64,000 bases of DNA. Source: Ponticaulis koreensis DSM 19734. GTDB taxonomy: Bacteria; Pseudomonadota; Alphaproteobacteria; Caulobacterales; Hyphomonadaceae. Below the pieces are notes generated by a model, which worked only from the letters and a program-made list of their open reading frames with translations, had not been told where the DNA came from and searched no databases. Location: the NCBI RefSeq assembly GCF_000420665.1, contig NZ_ATVJ01000002.1, positions 434,001 through 498,000 on the forward strand, in the 5' to 3' direction. Within the stretch, counting starts at the first letter, position 1, and the number at the start of each line of letters is the position of its first letter. A program made the translations under genes and the position numbers. Of the stretch, positions 62,508-64,000 are shown one piece after another.

Positions 62508-62989
62508 CACGCGCCCTCACGTTGCAAGAGAACACTTCCGCGAAGCGTGTTGTTTTCAGGTCGCTTTCTCAGTTCCGCGCGCTGAACCGACAGGCCATAC
62601 CTGCCCTCAAGTTCGGTCAGCCAAAGCATGAGTGCCTGCGCATTCACCGTATCAAACCATACTGTTGTCTGGTTTGAGCCAGAGGGTTGCAGGCGAACAA
62701 TCTGAAGCCCTGCCGCTGTAGCCGTACGGCTCAATAGAAGCTCAAGGCTTTCATTTGTCGTCTCGACGCCAGACGGAACCGCTGCGACCTGACTTTCCAA
62801 CTGGGCTATACCCTGAAACACCTGCTGCGCTTCAAGAGACATGCGGCGATACTCGCGCTCTGCATTGTTATGCGCATCACGCAGAGGGACAAACATCAGA
62901 AAATACACTACCAGGATGGCCGTAAGGCCACCTGCTATCAGGATCATCATGCGTTCGCGGCCTGTCAGGCCATGCCACCACTCTCTCAT
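62507..62989 (-). CDS. gspM: Type II secretion system protein M
   Basis: 160 residues. One N-terminal membrane segment (MMILIAGGLTAILVVYFLMFVPL) follows a basic stretch with WHGLTGRER, then a coiled coil and a ferredoxin-like domain. This is the GspM layout, and it binds GspL. Its ATG overlaps the gspL stop by 4 nt and its TGA stop falls at the start of gspN. Confidence 0.9.
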   Translation of the reverse strand: MREWWHGLTGRERMMILIAGGLTAILVVYFLMFVPLRDAHNNAEREYRRMSLEAQQVFQGIAQLESQVAAVPSGVETTNESLELLLSRTATAAGLQIVRLQPSGSNQTTVWFDTVNAQALMLWLTELEGRYGLSVQRAELRKRPENNTLRGSVLLQREGA

Positions 62990-64000
62990 GGCTGACCTCC
63001 AAAGCTTGCTTCACCGACGATGACACCACCCTCCTGACGCGCACCGCCAAGCTCAAGGCTGAGACCGCGGCGTTCAAAGCTATCTCTCAGCCGGTCACGG
63101 CTCTCATAACCCGCAAACTGCAGAGATGCCGTAATCTGGCCCGACGTCCGATCAAAGGTCAGGCCCTGCAGAGAGACACCCTCGACTTCTTCCAGCCCCG
63201 CATAGAGAGCCGCAGAAAGTTCAATAAAGGACGCTCCGCTACCGCCCGGTGCGTTACGCATTTTCAGAGCCACTTCGCGTGACGGGTCAACGACACGCCC
63301 TTCCTCAGGAAAGGCACGGGAATACGCGGTGACCATAGAGTCATAGAGATCATCGCTCGCCTTGTTCAAGCCAATTACGCTGACACCAAGTGAGGCAATC
63401 CATATCAGTAGCGCTGCGGCAGCGAGGCCCAAGGTTGCTGACCAGCCACTCAGCTTGAACTGTCCTTGCGACCGGCGCGCATATGCGCCCTGTCGCAAAT
63501 CAATGCCTGCACCAGCCAGCAGGTTAGGCGCGATAAATGCAACGTAACTGTCCACGCGTGACGTTTCACCCGGCACATCAGTCAGCTGACTGTCGTCGCT
63601 GACAATGTGCTGAACCGATTGAAGGTCAGCCTGCTGCAAAATCGCCGGAACAAGATCAGCCGCAAGATGCGGATCGCATCCATGGAACCGCTCGCCGTCA
63701 TAAATTATGACGCGGCCATCACCGTCGAAAACGAAGGGCTCTCCTTCAGTGAAGAGCGACGTTTCGGGAATAAGCTCAGCACGCGCAAGAAGCTCTGCAG
63801 GAACGACTTCGCAGGCACTTAGCCACTCCGACATGGCATCGTCGGAAACGACGGCGACTGTACGCGTATTCGGGTTTTCCGGTGCACGTGGTCCAATCGC
63901 TATATGAAGCTCGCTGACTGGCTGGCTAAGATCATCTTCGAGCTGGAAAAGAGCTGCCGTGCGCAAATCCGCCATAGACCGCGTAGCTGCGGTGACCGTC
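62986..64000 (-). CDS. gspL: Type II secretion system protein L, N terminus outside the window
   Basis: The frame is open to the right edge, giving 337 visible residues. It holds an actin-like cytoplasmic domain (DLSQPVSELHIAIGPR, VAVVSDDAMSEWLSACEV, DGRVIIYDGER), one membrane segment (ATLGLAAAALLIWIASLGVSVIGL) and a periplasmic ferredoxin-like domain. GspL links the GspE ATPase to the membrane platform. An ATG at 63975 exists, but the upstream residues, up to the window edge, still look like the family's N-terminal helix, so the true start is off the edge. Confidence 0.9.
   Translation of the reverse strand, partial: TVTAATRSMADLRTAALFQLEDDLSQPVSELHIAIGPRAPENPNTRTVAVVSDDAMSEWLSACEVVPAELLARAELIPETSLFTEGEPFVFDGDGRVIIYDGERFHGCDPHLAADLVPAILQQADLQSVQHIVSDDSQLTDVPGETSRVDSYVAFIAPNLLAGAGIDLRQGAYARRSQGQFKLSGWSATLGLAAAALLIWIASLGVSVIGLNKASDDLYDSMVTAYSRAFPEEGRVVDPSREVALKMRNAPGGSGASFIELSAALYAGLEEVEGVSLQGLTFDRTSGQITASLQFAGYESRDRLRDSFERRGLSLELGGARQEGGVIVGEASFGGQP

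Noticed and set aside
61779-62585. 268-codon open frame opposite gspN
   Set aside because: Antisense shadow; gspN has family motifs and coupled start/stop overlaps.
1-64000. tRNA, rRNA, tmRNA, CRISPR arrays, transposases and phage genes
   Set aside because: I looked through the intergenic gaps for cloverleaf ends, regularly spaced direct repeats and transposase-like motifs and saw none. A tRNAscan or Rfam search would be decisive.

Overview
The window looks like chromosomal DNA from an alphaproteobacterium of the Caulobacterales, most likely close to Hyphomonadaceae. The evidence is a translationally coupled divK-pleD cell-cycle pair, boxes resembling CtrA sites, a single long Rsh-type (p)ppGpp enzyme, a phasin, a Mg-type HemB, the pdxJ-acpS-rnc-era-recO block, and overall protein similarity. 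The lineage call is made from memory of families; no search was run. Coding density is high, most operons have 1-20 nt overlaps, and I see no rRNA, tRNA, CRISPR array or transposase.

Layout. 0-7 kb: partial Nudix hydrolase, rpmG (L33), pleD-divK on the minus strand, then a plus operon dinB-ridA-gdpD-DUF482 GNAT-HIT, followed by an isolated 26-codon small gene with a near-perfect anti-anti-Shine-Dalgarno leader and its own terminator. 7-13.5 kb: S41 peptidase, clpA/clpS, DUF1499, phasin, D,D-carboxypeptidase. 13.5-18 kb: a protein derived from class II ribonucleotide reductase but apparently lacking its catalytic core, two envelope proteins and a MarR regulator with an elaborate AT-rich upstream region. 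18-30 kb: GNATs, hemB, polysaccharide deacetylase, AcuI-type reductase, acetoacetyl-CoA synthetase, small redox genes, motB and an SLC13/TrkA-C permease. 30-36.5 kb: bpt, a TRAP transporter (dctPQM) with a cupin, and a succinate-semialdehyde-type dehydrogenase. 36.5-42.8 kb: lemA, two ArsR regulators each divergent from a target gene and each with a clear operator palindrome, a propeller lipoprotein, and parC.

42.9-46.4 kb is the most accessory part: a NotI-family restriction endonuclease convergent with a C5-cytosine methyltransferase, both with unusual codon use, followed by a conserved-looking hypothetical gene interrupted in frame by several palindromic repeats. One of these repeat families recurs outside the gene, and another hairpin repeat family lies beside lemA and between era and recO. 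46.4-49 kb: TetR regulator divergent from a sterol-desaturase-family hydroxylase. 48.4-58.2 kb: housekeeping block recO, era, rnc, acpS, pdxJ, pyrE, rsh, rpoZ (minus), NYN and UdgB genes (plus), smpB and dapA. 58.3-64 kb: soluble lytic transglycosylase, a threonine dehydratase, a lipoprotein and gspN-gspM-gspL of a type II secretion system running off the right edge.

Functional links. ClpA, ClpS and Bpt supply the enzymes of a bacterial N-end rule pathway. PleD/DivK, with CtrA-like boxes upstream of two genes, point to a dimorphic cell cycle. Rsh and the omega subunit of RNA polymerase are neighbours and both take part in the ppGpp response. Phasin and acetoacetyl-CoA synthetase suggest polyhydroxybutyrate storage and reuse. 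No large unknown multi-gene system is evident. The strongest leads are the small gene at 6857, the NotI-type cassette with its repeat-filled neighbour, the covarying hairpin repeats and the degenerate NrdJ-like protein.
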